Part shown: piece after piece, positions 4,860 through 5,086 of the stretch
How the letters are laid out: every line of letters starts with the position of its first letter
Position numbering within the stretch: the first letter of the stretch is position 1
From: Enterocloster bolteae
GTDB lineage: Bacteria; Bacillota_A; Clostridia; Lachnospirales; Lachnospiraceae
Assembly: GCA_021769025.1 (NCBI GenBank)
Contig: JAETTS010000222.1
Coordinates: forward strand, 1 to 5,086
Reading direction: 5' to 3'
DNA: 5,086 nt
The notes under the pieces: generated by a model
The model's input: the letters and a program-made list of their open reading frames with translations, nothing else
The model's database searches: none
What the model was told of the DNA's origin: nothing
Position numbers and translations under genes: made by a program

Positions 4860-5086
4860 TCAGCGGGCTTCTCCATTTTTTAGTTCTTCTGTCAATTCCA
4901 GCAGCAGGGTATCTTCTCCGAAGCCGCCGGATTTGGTGATGATATGGTATTCCCGGCCTTTGTAGGAAAGGCTGGTAAGCACGCAGCCTGGCCGGAGTTC
5001 ACGAAGGGGATGGAGTTCCCACTGTCTGATTTGTTTCATGAATCCCAGCAGGGTATCTCCTCCGGTCACCAGAATCACGGCCTGAA
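4860..5086 (-). CDS. Four-carbon acid sugar kinase (DUF1537/OtnK family), C-terminal 75 residues
   Basis: The frame is open at the right edge and stops at TGA (4860-4862). The visible part begins QAVILVTGGDTLLGFMKQI and has the family's nucleotide-binding C-terminal domain landmarks: TGGDT early, ELRPGCVLTSL in the middle (compare PGVP), and IITKSGGFGEDTLLLEL near the end (the KSGxFG motif). Members phosphorylate D-threonate, D-erythronate or related four-carbon acids (DtnK, DenK, OtnK); which one cannot be told from this piece, so no symbol is given. It precedes the Fe-ADH remnant and pdxA on the same strand, the usual kinase/dehydrogenase pairing. No damage is visible here, but over 80% of the gene (usually about 420-470 residues) lies outside. 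Confidence 0.8.
   Translation of the reverse strand, partial: QAVILVTGGDTLLGFMKQIRQWELHPLRELRPGCVLTSLSYKGREYHIITKSGGFGEDTLLLELTEELKNGEAR

Overview
The window reads as a low-to-mid GC Firmicute, most likely a gut Lachnospiraceae (Clostridium cluster XIVa-like) genome. This rests on strong GGAGG-type ribosome binding sites, sigma-A type promoters, and the look of the proteins; no taxonomic marker is present. Every gene or gene remnant I can support lies on the minus strand, so the window is best read from right to left.

Right part (5086 to about 2480): a four-carbon acid-sugar catabolic cluster. It begins with the C-terminal end of a DUF1537/OtnK-type kinase. A badly broken iron-containing alcohol dehydrogenase follows, then an intact PdxA-family dehydrogenase (342 aa), a possible 32-codon membrane peptide, a truncated SLC13/ion-transporter-like permease, and a collapsed Na+/Ca2+ antiporter with only its first ~31 and last ~33 codons. 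In known systems the kinase phosphorylates D-threonate or D-erythronate and the PdxA2-type enzyme oxidises and decarboxylates the product. Here kinase and dehydrogenase are the parts that still look sound, while the neighbouring redox and transport genes are wrecked. A hairpin with a T-run at about 2373-2415 plausibly ends this unit.

Middle (about 2350 to 1925): mostly non-coding or decayed. It holds a near-consensus promoter (TTGACA, 17 bp, TATACT) with an operator-like inverted repeat at its start site. The promoter leads only to an 11-codon head of a gene with a good ribosome binding site, followed by out-of-frame coding-like sequence with an in-frame TGA.

Left part (about 1970 to 1): an apparently healthy housekeeping unit. 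A good promoter (TTGCCA, 17 bp, TAGAAT) is followed, inside the predicted 5' leader, by a ~165 bp MITE-like element with 17 bp perfect terminal inverted repeats. Then come yebC (YebC/PmpR/TACO1 family), thrH (phosphoserine phosphatase/homoserine phosphotransferase type HAD enzyme) 32 bp behind it, and a PIN-like nuclease-fold gene running off the window.

Two things stand out. At least two, and perhaps four, consecutive genes keep a head with its ribosome binding site and a tail, but have lost the middle. Separately, the MITE-like ends resemble a 16 bp perfect palindrome over the thrH stop codon, so the yebC-thrH pair is bracketed by related sequences. I saw no CRISPR array, tRNA, rRNA or transposase gene.
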